DNA of 64,000 nucleotides from Janthinobacterium tructae. Lineage in GTDB: Bacteria > Pseudomonadota > Gammaproteobacteria > Burkholderiales > Burkholderiaceae_D. The notes beneath the pieces are model-generated. The model did not search any database. It had not been told where the DNA came from and worked only from the letters and a program-made list of their open reading frames with translations. Where the stretch lies: positions 868,001-932,000 of the forward strand of contig NZ_CP041185.1 in the NCBI RefSeq assembly GCF_006517255.1, written 5' to 3'. Positions 25,632 through 34,303 of this stretch are shown piece by piece. Numbering within the stretch: position 1 is the first letter of the stretch; the number at the start of each line of letters is the position of its first letter. The position numbers were made by a program, and so were the translations under genes.

Positions 25632-27017
25632 TCAAGTCTGTTGTGACGCCTTGCCCGTGTTCAGCATCCTGGCCGCCGCCACGCCGCTGCGCACGGCCGC
25701 CTCGATGGTGGCCGGATAGTCTTGCTTCCGGTCAGCATTGGCCGTGTAGTCGCCCGCCAGCAGCAAGCCCGGCACGCCGCTGGAGTTGTCGGGACGCAAT
25801 AAATCGGGCGTGCAGGCAAAGGTGGCGCGCTTTTCCGTGATCAACTGGGTCCAGACGGGCTGCGCCAGTTCCGGACGCTGCAATACTTGCACCAGTTGTG
25901 CCGCGATCGCTTGCGCCAGCGGACCATGGCCTTGCTCGGCGGCAGGGCCGGAGGCGCTGATGACGACCGCCAGCAAGCCTGCCTGGCTGGCGTCAAGCTG
26001 GCCCCGGTCGAAGACGAACTGGCCCCAGTGCTGCTGCTCCGGCGCATCGACGAGCGCGTAAAATGGCAAGTCCAGGCGCACGCTGGCGTCGTACTGCAGG
26101 TAGCAGGTGCTGATGGCTTCCGGCGTGAACGCCTGCATACGACTGATGACGTCGGCGAGGCGTGCGTCGTGCAAGTCTTGCAGCAGGCTGGCGGCCTGCA
26201 CGGATGAGGTGGCGACGATCACGCCATCAAAGCTTTCCCCGTCATCGACGCCGTCATCGAGTCTCCAACGGCCATCGGGCAAGGCGTGCAAGGCAGACAC
26301 CTTGGCGCCCGTGCGCACTGCGCCGCCATGCTGTTCCACATAGCGGGCAGCCGCCTCGGGCAACAGGGCGCTCAGGTTCGCCTTCGGGATCAGCATGTCG
26401 GAGGCGCGCCGGCGGCTCGCCCCCAGGCTGTCGCGCAGCACGTTGAGGAAGACGCGGGCCGAGGCCCGCTCGGGCGGGGTATTCAGCGCCGCCAGGCACA
26501 GCGGGTGCCACATCAGCCGGTTCAAACGATCCGTCTGGTCGAAGCGCTGCAGCAACTCGGTCACCGAGCAATCGTTGTACAACTGCCAGCCCATCGTCCG
26601 CATGGCGGTGGAAAAGCGCATCAGGGCCAGCTTGTCGGCGCGCTGCAAACCTTTGGCGCGCAGCAGGGCCCACGCCAGGTGCAACGGCGCGGGCAGGCGC
26701 GGCGCGATGAAATCCATGCCTTCGGTGCCGGCCGGGTAGCGCATCTGCAGGGGCAGGGTGAGGATCAGTTCGCTGGGGTCTTGGCCCGCGAGCTTGATCA
26801 GGCGCAAGGTTTCCGTGTAGGCGCCCAGCAAGATATGCTGGCCGTTGTCGAGTACAGTACTTTCCCGTTCGACGCGGCGCGCGCGCCCGCCCAGGGTGCG
26901 CGCCGCCTCGAAGACGGTGACGGCATGGCCGGCGCGCGCCAGTTCCATGGCCGCCGCGCAGCCCGCCCAGCCGGCGCCGATCACGGCGTAGCGTTGCTTC
27001 ACGCTACTGTCAGCCAC
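25632..27017 (-). CDS. hpnE: Hydroxysqualene dehydroxylase HpnE
   Basis: The 461-residue FAD-dependent enzyme starts RYAVIGAGWAGCAAAMELARAGHAVTVFEA, a Rossmann FAD loop, followed by LGGRARRV and LDNGQHILLGAYTETL, typical of HpnE. It belongs to the amine oxidase superfamily and reduces hydroxysqualene to squalene. The start is GTG at 27017, overlapping the hpnD stop by eight bases. It is third of hpnC-hpnD-hpnE, a set that makes squalene from farnesyl diphosphate in bacteria lacking a squalene synthase of the eukaryotic kind. No squalene-hopene cyclase gene is seen nearby. Confidence 0.92.
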   Translation of the reverse strand: MADSSVKQRYAVIGAGWAGCAAAMELARAGHAVTVFEAARTLGGRARRVERESTVLDNGQHILLGAYTETLRLIKLAGQDPSELILTLPLQMRYPAGTEGMDFIAPRLPAPLHLAWALLRAKGLQRADKLALMRFSTAMRTMGWQLYNDCSVTELLQRFDQTDRLNRLMWHPLCLAALNTPPERASARVFLNVLRDSLGASRRRASDMLIPKANLSALLPEAAARYVEQHGGAVRTGAKVSALHALPDGRWRLDDGVDDGESFDGVIVATSSVQAASLLQDLHDARLADVISRMQAFTPEAISTCYLQYDASVRLDLPFYALVDAPEQQHWGQFVFDRGQLDASQAGLLAVVISASGPAAEQGHGPLAQAIAAQLVQVLQRPELAQPVWTQLITEKRATFACTPDLLRPDNSSGVPGLLLAGDYTANADRKQDYPATIEAAVRSGVAAARMLNTGKASQQT

Positions 27018-27843
27018 GAACCCAGGTCTTCCAGGCCAGCCACAGTTTGCGGATCGGCGTGAGCGAGATGCGCTGGTTCAGTACGTGATAGCCATCGCGC
27101 TCGACTTCGTTGAGCACGGTGCGGTAGATGGCGGCCATGATCAGGCCTGGGCGCTGGGCGCGGCGGTCTTCCGCCGGCAGCAGGGCGAACGCTTCGTCAT
27201 ACGCCTTTTGCGCGCGCGCCACCTGGAAGCGCATGAGGTTTTCAAAGTTCTCACTGTGGCGCGCGTTCAGCAAATCGGCCGCCGTCACATTGAACTGCTG
27301 CAATTCGCTGATCGGCAGGTAGATGCGCCCCTTGCGCGCATCTTCGCCCACGTCGCGGATGATATTGGTCAGCTGGAAGGCATGGCCCAGTTTTTCCGCG
27401 TAGAGCAGCGTTTCCGGGCGGGTCGCGCCGAAGATGCTGGCCGACAAGATGCCCACCACGCTGGCCACATGCCAGCAATAGCGGCTCATGGCCTGGTAAT
27501 CGAGGTAGCGGGTCTGGTTCAAGTCCATTTCCATGCCGTCGATGATGGCCTGCAAATGCTTTTCTTCCAATTTATACACGGCCAGGTGCGGCTCCAGCGC
27601 GCGCATCACGGGATGCGTGGGGATGCCCTCGTACATGGCCTTGACTTCCTTGCGCCACCAGACCAGCTTGGTGCGTGCCACGGCTTCGTCCGTGCAGTCA
27701 TCGACCGTGTCATCGACTTCGCGGCAGAAGGCGTACAGGGCGGTGATGGCCTTGCGGCGTTCGGCCGGCAGGAACAGGAAGCTGTAGTAGAAGCTGGAGC
27801 CGCTCTGGGCGGCCTTTTGTTGGCAGTATTCGTCGGGAGACAT
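27010..27843 (-). CDS. hpnD: Presqualene diphosphate synthase HpnD
   Basis: From the ATG at 27843 the product is 277 residues. It has the two aspartate-rich trans-prenyltransferase motifs, REVDDTVDD near residue 52 and NIIRDVGEDARKGRIYLP near 160-178. It also has the SSFYYSFLFLPAERR start of the phytoene/squalene synthase family. It condenses two farnesyl diphosphates into presqualene diphosphate. A TTG at 27849 is another possible start. It lies between hpnC and hpnE with an eight-base overlap to the latter. Position within hpnCDE distinguishes it from phytoene synthase. Confidence 0.92.
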   Translation of the reverse strand: MSPDEYCQQKAAQSGSSFYYSFLFLPAERRKAITALYAFCREVDDTVDDCTDEAVARTKLVWWRKEVKAMYEGIPTHPVMRALEPHLAVYKLEEKHLQAIIDGMEMDLNQTRYLDYQAMSRYCWHVASVVGILSASIFGATRPETLLYAEKLGHAFQLTNIIRDVGEDARKGRIYLPISELQQFNVTAADLLNARHSENFENLMRFQVARAQKAYDEAFALLPAEDRRAQRPGLIMAAIYRTVLNEVERDGYHVLNQRISLTPIRKLWLAWKTWVRG

Positions 27844-27889
27844 AGTCAAAAGAGCAAGGGTTGCAGATCGAAGCCGCTATTCTATCGTC

Positions 27890-28771
27890 TTACAGAGTGG
27901 GCGACGGGGGAAAAGCCGTTTTTACTTGCGTCTCTTGATGCAGGCTTTTGCGCGACATGCGCAGCGCGCGCCAGAAAATGATCAGCCAGTCGCGCTTTTC
28001 CAGTTTCGGGCGGCGCCGGAACACGTCGTAATTGACCGCTTCGATGGCTTCGAGGATGCGCAAGCCCCCTTGCACCACGAGACGCAGTTCCCAGCCGATG
28101 CGCCCGCGCAAACGCAGGGCCAAGGGCGCGCCGGACAGCATCAGGGCGCGCGTGCGGGCCACTTCGAAGCGCATCAGGGCGCTCCACTTGCCGTGCGCCT
28201 CGGGCCGCTCGAAGGCGGCGGCGGAGACGGCAAAGCGGCTCAGGTCTTCCATCGGCAGGTAGATGCGCTCTTTTTGCTGGTCGATGGCGACGTCTTGCAG
28301 GAAATTAATTAGTTGCAAAGCTGAACATATGGCATCGGAATCGCGTACATTCTGTTCATCGGCCGCGCCGTACAGGTGCAGCATCAGCAGCCCCACGGGG
28401 TTGGCGGAACGGGCGCAGTAATCGAGCACGTCGTCGTAGCTGGCGTAGCGCGTCGTTTGCACATCCTGCTTGAAGGCCGACAATAAATCGTGGAATGGCT
28501 TCAGCGGCAACTGGTGTTTGGCGATGACGGCGGCCAGGCGTTCGAACATGGCGGCGTTCTCGCCAGCATGGCCTTCGTGGCGCTCGATGCGGCCCAGCGC
28601 CTCTTCGTAGGCGTGCAGGGAGGCCAGGCGTTCGGCCGGCGTGGCGTCGCCTTCATCGGCCAGGTCGTCGGCGCTGCGCGCGAAGGCATAGATGGCTTCG
28701 ACGGCGGGCACCAGGCGGCGCGGCAGTAAAAATGATGCAACAGGAAAATTTTCGTAATGGTCTACAGGCAT
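27890..28771 (-). CDS. hpnC: Hydroxysqualene synthase HpnC
   Basis: From the ATG at 28771 (MPVDHYENFPVASFLLPRRL) the product is 293 residues, the usual HpnC length. It carries FARSADDLADEG (first Asp motif) near residue 35 and LINFLQDVAIDQQKERIYLP (second) near 165-185. It converts presqualene diphosphate to hydroxysqualene. The in-frame reading from 28807 adds 12 unlikely residues. It is first of the hpnC-hpnD-hpnE series; the 46-bp gap to hpnD is short, so one transcript is likely. Its upstream spacer is shared with the divergent efflux operon. Confidence 0.9.
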   Translation of the reverse strand: MPVDHYENFPVASFLLPRRLVPAVEAIYAFARSADDLADEGDATPAERLASLHAYEEALGRIERHEGHAGENAAMFERLAAVIAKHQLPLKPFHDLLSAFKQDVQTTRYASYDDVLDYCARSANPVGLLMLHLYGAADEQNVRDSDAICSALQLINFLQDVAIDQQKERIYLPMEDLSRFAVSAAAFERPEAHGKWSALMRFEVARTRALMLSGAPLALRLRGRIGWELRLVVQGGLRILEAIEAVNYDVFRRRPKLEKRDWLIIFWRALRMSRKSLHQETQVKTAFPPSPTL

Positions 28772-28861
28772 TGAACACGCTTCTCTAGTCTTGCGTTTGT
28801 CCGGCACCCCTCAAACGCTGGAATGTGGCCGGACGTTGTACGTCTCAAGATTAATGACGCA

Positions 28862-28927
28862 AAAGTCACTAAAAACTTTTACGCACGATTATAATTAATA
28901 ACCAGAAAGTCATTAGGGGAAGTCACT
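28862..28927. promoter_or_regulatory. Three direct repeats AAGTCAYT in the hpnC / efflux divergent spacer
   Basis: AAGTCACT at 28863, AAGTCATT at 28907 and AAGTCACT at 28920 lie in the 290-bp spacer around a TATAAT at 28890-28895. They could be binding sites for a regulator not encoded next to the operon. Confidence 0.4.
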
Positions 28928-29061
28928 CCCAGCCATGATCAAGCTGATATTGTCACAAATTTAAGGATGTCGCGTGCGAAAAAATTTGGCTTATCCCAAT
29001 CGGCAAGCAAAAAGTTTCTCCGCATAAAAATATTACAGCCCGCATAGTAAAGGAAAATATC

Positions 29062-30225
29062 TTGTTTGCCCTGAAAACCCTGCGCCGCGAGACCGGCGCA
29101 CCCGCACTGCCCGCCCTGCGGCTGATTGCCGCCGCCGCCCTGGCGCTGACCCTGGCGGCCTGTTCCAAGCCCGCCGTCAAAGTGGAAGACGTGCGCCCCG
29201 TGCGCGCGATGGTATTGTCTAGCAGTAATGTTGATGTGAGTGCCGAGCTGGCGGGCGAGGTCGTACCCCGCGTGGTGTCGCAGCTGGGTTTCCGCGTGGG
29301 CGGCAAGATTGTCGCGCGCAAGGTCGAGGTGGGCGCCAGCGTGAAAAAGGGGCAAGTGCTGATGCAGCTTGATCCCGTCGACTTGCAGCTGTCGCAGGCC
29401 CAGGCCAAGGCGTCGCTGGTCAGCGCGGAAACGAGCCGCGACCTGGCGCGCGCCGAACTGAAGCGCTACCAGGATTTGCGCGAGAAAAATTTCGTCAGCC
29501 AGGCCGTGCTCGATGGAAAAAATGCCACCTACAAGGCGGCGCAGGCGAACGTGGAAGCGGCGCAAGCCCTGTACCGTGGCCAGGCCAACCAGTCCGGCTA
29601 TGCCAGCTTGCTGGCCGACGTCGATGGCGTCGTCACGCGCATCGAGGCCGAAGTGGGGCAGGTGGTGGCGCCCGGTGCGCCCGTGGTGGAGGTGGCCAAG
29701 AGCGGCGAGAAGGAAGTCGTGATCGGCATTCCCGAAGACAAGGTCGAGACCTTGCGCGGCGTCAAGGATGTGGTGGTGCGCCTGTGGGCCGACCCGAAGC
29801 AGGCGCTGCCGGGCAAGATACGTGTCGTGTCGCCCGTGGCCGATGCCGCCACGCGCACCTACCTGGCCAAGGTCAGCATCCCGGACGCGCCGCAAGCGCG
29901 CCTGGGCATGACGGCCGTGGTGCAGTTCGCTTCGCAGACGGCCACGCCGCAAATCAAGGTGCCGCTGACGGCCCTGTTCAATGAAAAGTCGCAAAGCTCC
30001 GTCTGGGTGGTGGAAAACGGCGCCGTGAAGCTGGTGCCGGTGACGGTGGGTGGCGTGGCGGGCAATGATTTGCTGCTGACCTCGGGCGTGAAAGCGGGCC
30101 AGACGGTGGTCACGGCCGGCGTCAACCTGCTCAAGCCTGGGCAGAAAGTGACCATTCTCGGCGCCGAACTGGCCAGTAAACCCGATGTCGCCGCAGCCGC
30201 CGTCAGCGTGGGGGCCGTCAAATGA
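29062..30225 (+). CDS. RND efflux periplasmic adaptor (membrane fusion lipoprotein)
   Basis: The 387-residue protein starts at a TTG (29062) preceded by AAGGA about eight bases away. The hydrophobic signal LIAAAALALTLAAC ends in a lipobox (LAAC near residue 34), so it is anchored to the inner membrane and periplasmic. The order follows the RND adaptor family: biotinyl-lipoyl half (RVGGKIVARKVEVGASVKKGQ), coiled-coil hairpin (about 105-165) and beta-barrel, membrane-proximal (about 220-360). It connects an RND pump to an outer-membrane channel. ATGA overlap couples it to the pump gene. No outer-membrane factor or regulator gene adjoins. Confidence 0.92.
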   Translation: MFALKTLRRETGAPALPALRLIAAAALALTLAACSKPAVKVEDVRPVRAMVLSSSNVDVSAELAGEVVPRVVSQLGFRVGGKIVARKVEVGASVKKGQVLMQLDPVDLQLSQAQAKASLVSAETSRDLARAELKRYQDLREKNFVSQAVLDGKNATYKAAQANVEAAQALYRGQANQSGYASLLADVDGVVTRIEAEVGQVVAPGAPVVEVAKSGEKEVVIGIPEDKVETLRGVKDVVVRLWADPKQALPGKIRVVSPVADAATRTYLAKVSIPDAPQARLGMTAVVQFASQTATPQIKVPLTALFNEKSQSSVWVVENGAVKLVPVTVGGVAGNDLLLTSGVKAGQTVVTAGVNLLKPGQKVTILGAELASKPDVAAAAVSVGAVK

Positions 30226-33200
30226 AGGGCGGTTTCAATCTGTCGCGCTGGGCCCTCGAACACATCCCGCTGACGCGCTACCTGATGGCCGTGCTGCTGA
30301 TCGGCGGCATGCTTAGCTATGCCAGCCTGGGCCAGGATGAAGATCCCCCGTTCACCTTCCGCGCCATGGTCTTGCAAGCGTACTGGCCCGGCGCCACGGC
30401 ACTGCAGATGGCCGAGCAGGTGACGGACAAGCTGGAAAAGAAGCTGCAGGAAACGCCGTACATCAATGAAATCACCAGTTATTCGAAGCCCGGCGAAACC
30501 TTGATCTTGCTGGAGCTGCGCGAATCGGCGCCGCCCAAGGAAACGGCGGCCGCCTGGTACCAGGTGCGCAAGAAGATCGGCGACATCAAGGGCACCTTGC
30601 CGGCCGGCGTGGTGGGCCCGTTCTTCAATGACGAGTTCGGCGACACGTACGGCTCCATCTTTGCCCTGTCCGGCGATGGTTTTACCTATGCCGAAATGAA
30701 GGATTACGCGGACAAGGTGCGCCAGGAACTGCTGGCCGTGGGCCAGGTATCGAAGGTGGAACTGTTTGGCGTGCAGGATGAAAAGATCAATATCATCTTT
30801 TCGCACAAGAAATTTGCCCAGCTGGGCATTCCTTTTGACGCCATCGTGCAGCAATTGTCCGAGCAAAACAGCATCAACGCCACGGGCGTGCTGGTGACGC
30901 CGACGGATAATCTGCAAGTGCGCGTAACGGGCGCCATGGTGACCGTCAAGGATCTGGAAAACCTGGAGCTGCGCGCCAACGGCACCACCTTCCGCCTCGG
31001 CGACTTTGCCACCGTGAAACGCGAATTCGTCGATCCGCCGAAGGACAAGATGCGTTTCAACGGCAAGGAAGTGATCGGCCTGGGCGTATCGATGGAAAAG
31101 GGCGGCAACATCATCGACATGGGCAAGGCCTTGCAGGCCACGGTGACGCGCATGAAGAGCGAATTGCCGGTCGGTATAGAGTTGCAGCGCGTGTCGAACC
31201 AGCCGGAAGCCGTGTCCGCCTCCGTGGGCGAGTTCGTGCATACCCTGATCGAAGCCATTCTGATCGTGCTGGCCGTCAGCTTCGTCGCGCTGGGCTTGCA
31301 TACAAAACCGCTGCGCATCGACGTGCGGCCGGGCCTGGTGGTGGCGCTGACCATCCCGCTGGTGCTGGCCGTGACGTTCCTGTTCATGCGCCTGCTCGAC
31401 ATCGACTTGCACAAGATATCGCTGGGCGCCCTGATTATCGCGCTGGGCTTGCTGGTCGATGACGCCATCATTGCCGTCGAGATGATGGTGCGCAAGATGG
31501 AAGAGGGCATGTCGCGCTTCGACGCGGCCACGTTTGCCTACACCTCGACGGCCATGCCCATGCTGACGGGCACATTGATTACGGTGGCGGGCTTTTTGCC
31601 CATCGGCCTGGCCAAGTCGGCCGCCGGCGAATACACGTTCTCCCTGTTCTCCGTGAATGCGCTGGCCCTGATCATTTCCTGGGTGGTGGCCGTCGTCTTC
31701 ACGCCCTACATCGGCTACGTCTTGCTGAAAGTGAAGCCGCACGCGCATAACGACCATGAATTGTTCGATACGCCAAACTTCCGCCGCTTCCGCCGCGCCG
31801 TCACCTGGTGCGTGGAATGGCGCAAGACAACGATAGCGGCCACTCTGGCCATCTTTGCGCTGGGCATTTATGGTTTCAATTTTATCGAAAAGCAATTCTT
31901 CCCCGATTCCAGCCGTCCTGAACTGATGGTGGAACTGTGGTCGCCCGAAGGCACGACCTTTGCCGCGAATGAAAAGCAGGTGAAGAAATTCGAAGCCTTT
32001 GTGGGCAAGCTCGACGGTGTGGACAGCGTCACCAGCTATGTGGGCACGGGCAGTCCCCGTTTCTACCTGCCGCTGGATCAGATCTTCCCGCAGACCAATG
32101 TGTCGCAAGTGGTGATCCTGCCGAAGAGCCTGGCGGATCGCGAGCAGCTGCGCCAGAAGATCATCGATGTCTTCAAGAAGGATTTCCCGGAAGTGCGGGG
32201 CAGGGTAAAACTGTTGCCGAACGGACCACCGGTGCCGTATCCCGTGCAATTCCGTGTCACGGGGCCGGAAGTGGCGGGTGTGCGCGCCATCGCCGACCAG
32301 GTCAAGGACATCATGCGCGCCAATCCGAACACTCTGGGCGTCAATGACAACTGGAATGAGTCGGTGAAAGTGCTGCGCCTGGACCTGGACCAGGACAAGA
32401 TGCGCGCGCTGGGCGTCACCTCGAAAACCGTGATGCAGGCGGCCAATACGATACTCTCGGGCACCGTCATCGGCCAGTTCCGCGAAGACAACAAGCTGAT
32501 CGATATCCAGGTGCGCCAGCCGCTGGAGGAGCGGGCGACGATATCCGTGCTGAATGACACGAATATTCCGACGGCAACAGGCAAGTCCGTGCCCATCTCG
32601 CAGCTGGCCCGCGTGCATTTCGTGTGGGAACCGGGCGTGGTCTGGCGCGACAAGCGCGAATGGGCCATTACCGTGCAGTCGGACGTGGTCGACGGCATCC
32701 AGGGCGCGACAGTCTCGACGCAGCTGGCGCCGCAGCTCGACGCTTTACGGGCCAAGATGCCGGACGGCTACCGCATCACCGTGAAAGGCGTGGCGGCCGA
32801 CAGCGGCGAGGCGGAAGCGTCGATTGCGACCAATCTGCCGCTGGCCATCTTCATCATCTTCACCTTGCTGATGCTGCAGCTGCACAGTTTCTCGCGTTCC
32901 TTGCTGGTGTTCCTGACGGGGCCGCTGGGCGTGGCGGGCGCTGCCTTTGCCTTGCTGGCGCTGGGCCGGCCACTTGGTTTTGTGGCCAACCTGGGCATCA
33001 TCGCGCTGTTCGGCATGATCATCCGCAATTCGGTGATCCTGGTCGACCAGATCGAGCAAGACATCAACGATGGCTCGGCGCCATGGGATGCCATCATCGA
33101 CTCGGCCGTGCGCCGCTGCCGCCCCATCGTACTGACGGCTGCCGCCGCCGCGCTGGCCATGATTCCCCTGTCGCGCTCCGTCTTCTGGGGGCCGATGGCC

Positions 33201-33320
33201 GTCGCCATCATGGGCGGCCTGATCCTGGCGACGGCGTTAACTTTACTGTTCCTGCCGGCTCTGTATGCGGCCTGGTTCCGGGTCAAGAAGCCGGTGGCGG
33301 TGACCGCAAAAGAGGGCTAG
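30222..33320 (+). CDS. RND efflux transporter permease (AcrB family)
   Basis: The 1032-residue inner-membrane pump has the AcrB-type plan: an N-terminal span, a long periplasmic porter loop, a block of spans, a second porter loop and a final block. The proton-relay aspartates are present in LLVDDAIIAVE near residue 410. The N-terminus (ALEHIPLTRYLMAVLLIGGMLSYASLGQDEDPPFTFRAM) resembles the subgroup of RND permeases in which DEDP replaces the usual motif. Substrate cannot be predicted (drugs, solvents or metabolites are all possible). It is translationally coupled to the adaptor upstream and followed by a strong terminator. Confidence 0.92.
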   Translation: MKGGFNLSRWALEHIPLTRYLMAVLLIGGMLSYASLGQDEDPPFTFRAMVLQAYWPGATALQMAEQVTDKLEKKLQETPYINEITSYSKPGETLILLELRESAPPKETAAAWYQVRKKIGDIKGTLPAGVVGPFFNDEFGDTYGSIFALSGDGFTYAEMKDYADKVRQELLAVGQVSKVELFGVQDEKINIIFSHKKFAQLGIPFDAIVQQLSEQNSINATGVLVTPTDNLQVRVTGAMVTVKDLENLELRANGTTFRLGDFATVKREFVDPPKDKMRFNGKEVIGLGVSMEKGGNIIDMGKALQATVTRMKSELPVGIELQRVSNQPEAVSASVGEFVHTLIEAILIVLAVSFVALGLHTKPLRIDVRPGLVVALTIPLVLAVTFLFMRLLDIDLHKISLGALIIALGLLVDDAIIAVEMMVRKMEEGMSRFDAATFAYTSTAMPMLTGTLITVAGFLPIGLAKSAAGEYTFSLFSVNALALIISWVVAVVFTPYIGYVLLKVKPHAHNDHELFDTPNFRRFRRAVTWCVEWRKTTIAATLAIFALGIYGFNFIEKQFFPDSSRPELMVELWSPEGTTFAANEKQVKKFEAFVGKLDGVDSVTSYVGTGSPRFYLPLDQIFPQTNVSQVVILPKSLADREQLRQKIIDVFKKDFPEVRGRVKLLPNGPPVPYPVQFRVTGPEVAGVRAIADQVKDIMRANPNTLGVNDNWNESVKVLRLDLDQDKMRALGVTSKTVMQAANTILSGTVIGQFREDNKLIDIQVRQPLEERATISVLNDTNIPTATGKSVPISQLARVHFVWEPGVVWRDKREWAITVQSDVVDGIQGATVSTQLAPQLDALRAKMPDGYRITVKGVAADSGEAEASIATNLPLAIFIIFTLLMLQLHSFSRSLLVFLTGPLGVAGAAFALLALGRPLGFVANLGIIALFGMIIRNSVILVDQIEQDINDGSAPWDAIIDSAVRRCRPIVLTAAAAALAMIPLSRSVFWGPMAVAIMGGLILATALTLLFLPALYAAWFRVKKPVAVTAKEG

Positions 33321-33346
33321 AAATCGGCATCAAGGTGTTGGCGTAA

Positions 33347-33390
33347 AAAAGGCGGCATTCCTCTGGGAAATCCAGTAGAATGCCGCCTTT
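33347..33390 (+). terminator. Intrinsic terminator after the efflux operon
   Basis: A long stem (AAAGGCGGCATTC pairing with GAATGCCGCCTTT) with an inner CTGG/CCAG hairpin follows the permease gene by 27 bp. Confidence 0.8.
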
Positions 33391-33495
33391 GCTTTGCCGA
33401 GGGCTTGCTCTATCAGTCCACGGTAGCCAGATCGTTCCCGAGTTGTTAAAATCAGGGGCGCAAGCTGTGGCAAATAGCACAAAGTAGTACCAAAT

Positions 33496-33578
33496 GCGGA
33501 TGTGGTGGAATTGGTAGACACGCTGGTCTTAGAAGCCAGTGCTTCGGCTTGGGAGTTCGAGTCTCCCCATCCGCACCA
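33496..33578 (+). tRNA. tRNA-Leu (TAG anticodon)
   Basis: The 83-nt sequence folds as a class II tRNA: acceptor stem GCGGATG/CATCCGC, D-arm, anticodon loop CTTAGAA (anticodon TAG), a variable arm (TGCTTCGGCT), TTCGAGTC T-loop and an encoded CCA. It precedes tig, a typical position in betaproteobacteria. Confidence 0.95.
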
Positions 33579-33611
33579 ATCCGGGTTGTTCCAGCCCGGA
33601 GGTGCAGCACC

Positions 33612-33776
33612 ATCAAGTTGTTCTTTAGCCTCGTTGCAGGCATCTTTCTTGTTTTTCCTGTTGCTATTGCTGTATTTGCGTCATTCGTGATGCCTTTGTT
33701 CGCGCTATTTTTTGCCAGAGATCGGGCGGCAGGGCAGGGGCAGGGCGGAGATTTTGCTGAAAAATGGCCAAATTGA
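33612..33776 (+). CDS. Possible small membrane protein (about 55 aa), non-ATG start
   Basis: A frame open across this stretch reads KLFFSLVAGIFLVFPVAIAVFASFVMPLFALFF then a hydrophilic ARDRAAGQGQGGDFAEKWPN tail, a convincing membrane protein. No ATG exists; GGAGG at 33599-33603 is eight bases before an ATC codon (33612), and a TTG lies at 33618. Either could be a rare start. The gene follows the tRNA-Leu and may share its transcript. The opposite-strand frame covers the tRNA and looks spurious. Confidence 0.3.
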   Translation: MKLFFSLVAGIFLVFPVAIAVFASFVMPLFALFFARDRAAGQGQGGDFAEKWPN

Positions 33777-34303
33777 GGTAAATCAAAGGTTTTTTGACTG
33801 AAATCTTCGTCAAGAGCGCATTTCTTTGTTTCGGACGGAGCGACAGTTCGCATATACTAATGAACGAAGCAGGCTGGAAAGCCTGTCTCGGGCGAAATAA
33901 GAAAAGCCGGGGCAAGAGTAAAGACAGGGCAATCCAGGCTGTGGCGATTCATTCGCCGCCGCTGGCATCCTCTGTGGCCGGGCTGCAAAGCCAGCCACTT
34001 TCCCGAAGTCCTTTGTTATAATGCCACGCTTTACCGAATGATGGCCGGCCTTGCATTTACCTGGAAGCAAGGCTGGACGCTCGGAGCCCTGTCGCAGTAC
34101 TGGAAGCGGCGGATTGTTTGGTGCCTGGTGCGGGTTTTTCCCTCAGCCGGGTAGACCAGGTCCATCGTCCTGTTTTCAGTACTTTTACAGATGAATATGC
34201 GAGCGAGTGAAGCTGGACCCATGTCTTGCCGCCAGTGATGGCGCAAGGGGTCGGGTCTTCTTTTCTCGCACCAACAGTGTTTATTTTTTGGACGATTTTT
34301 TAC
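33777..34303. other. Non-coding leader region upstream of tig
   Basis: This 527-bp stretch has no convincing gene. A TATAAT at 34017-34022 could be the -10 box of the tig promoter, which would leave a leader of about 275 nt. I find no riboswitch consensus that I recognise. Confidence 0.4.

Noticed and set aside
27010..27843. Phytoene synthase
   Set aside because: Motifs are shared with HpnD, but the hpnC and hpnE neighbours and lack of carotenoid genes favour squalene synthesis.
33452..33853. 133-codon minus-strand frame over tRNA-Leu
   Set aside because: It runs antisense through the tRNA and has no family resemblance or ribosome site.
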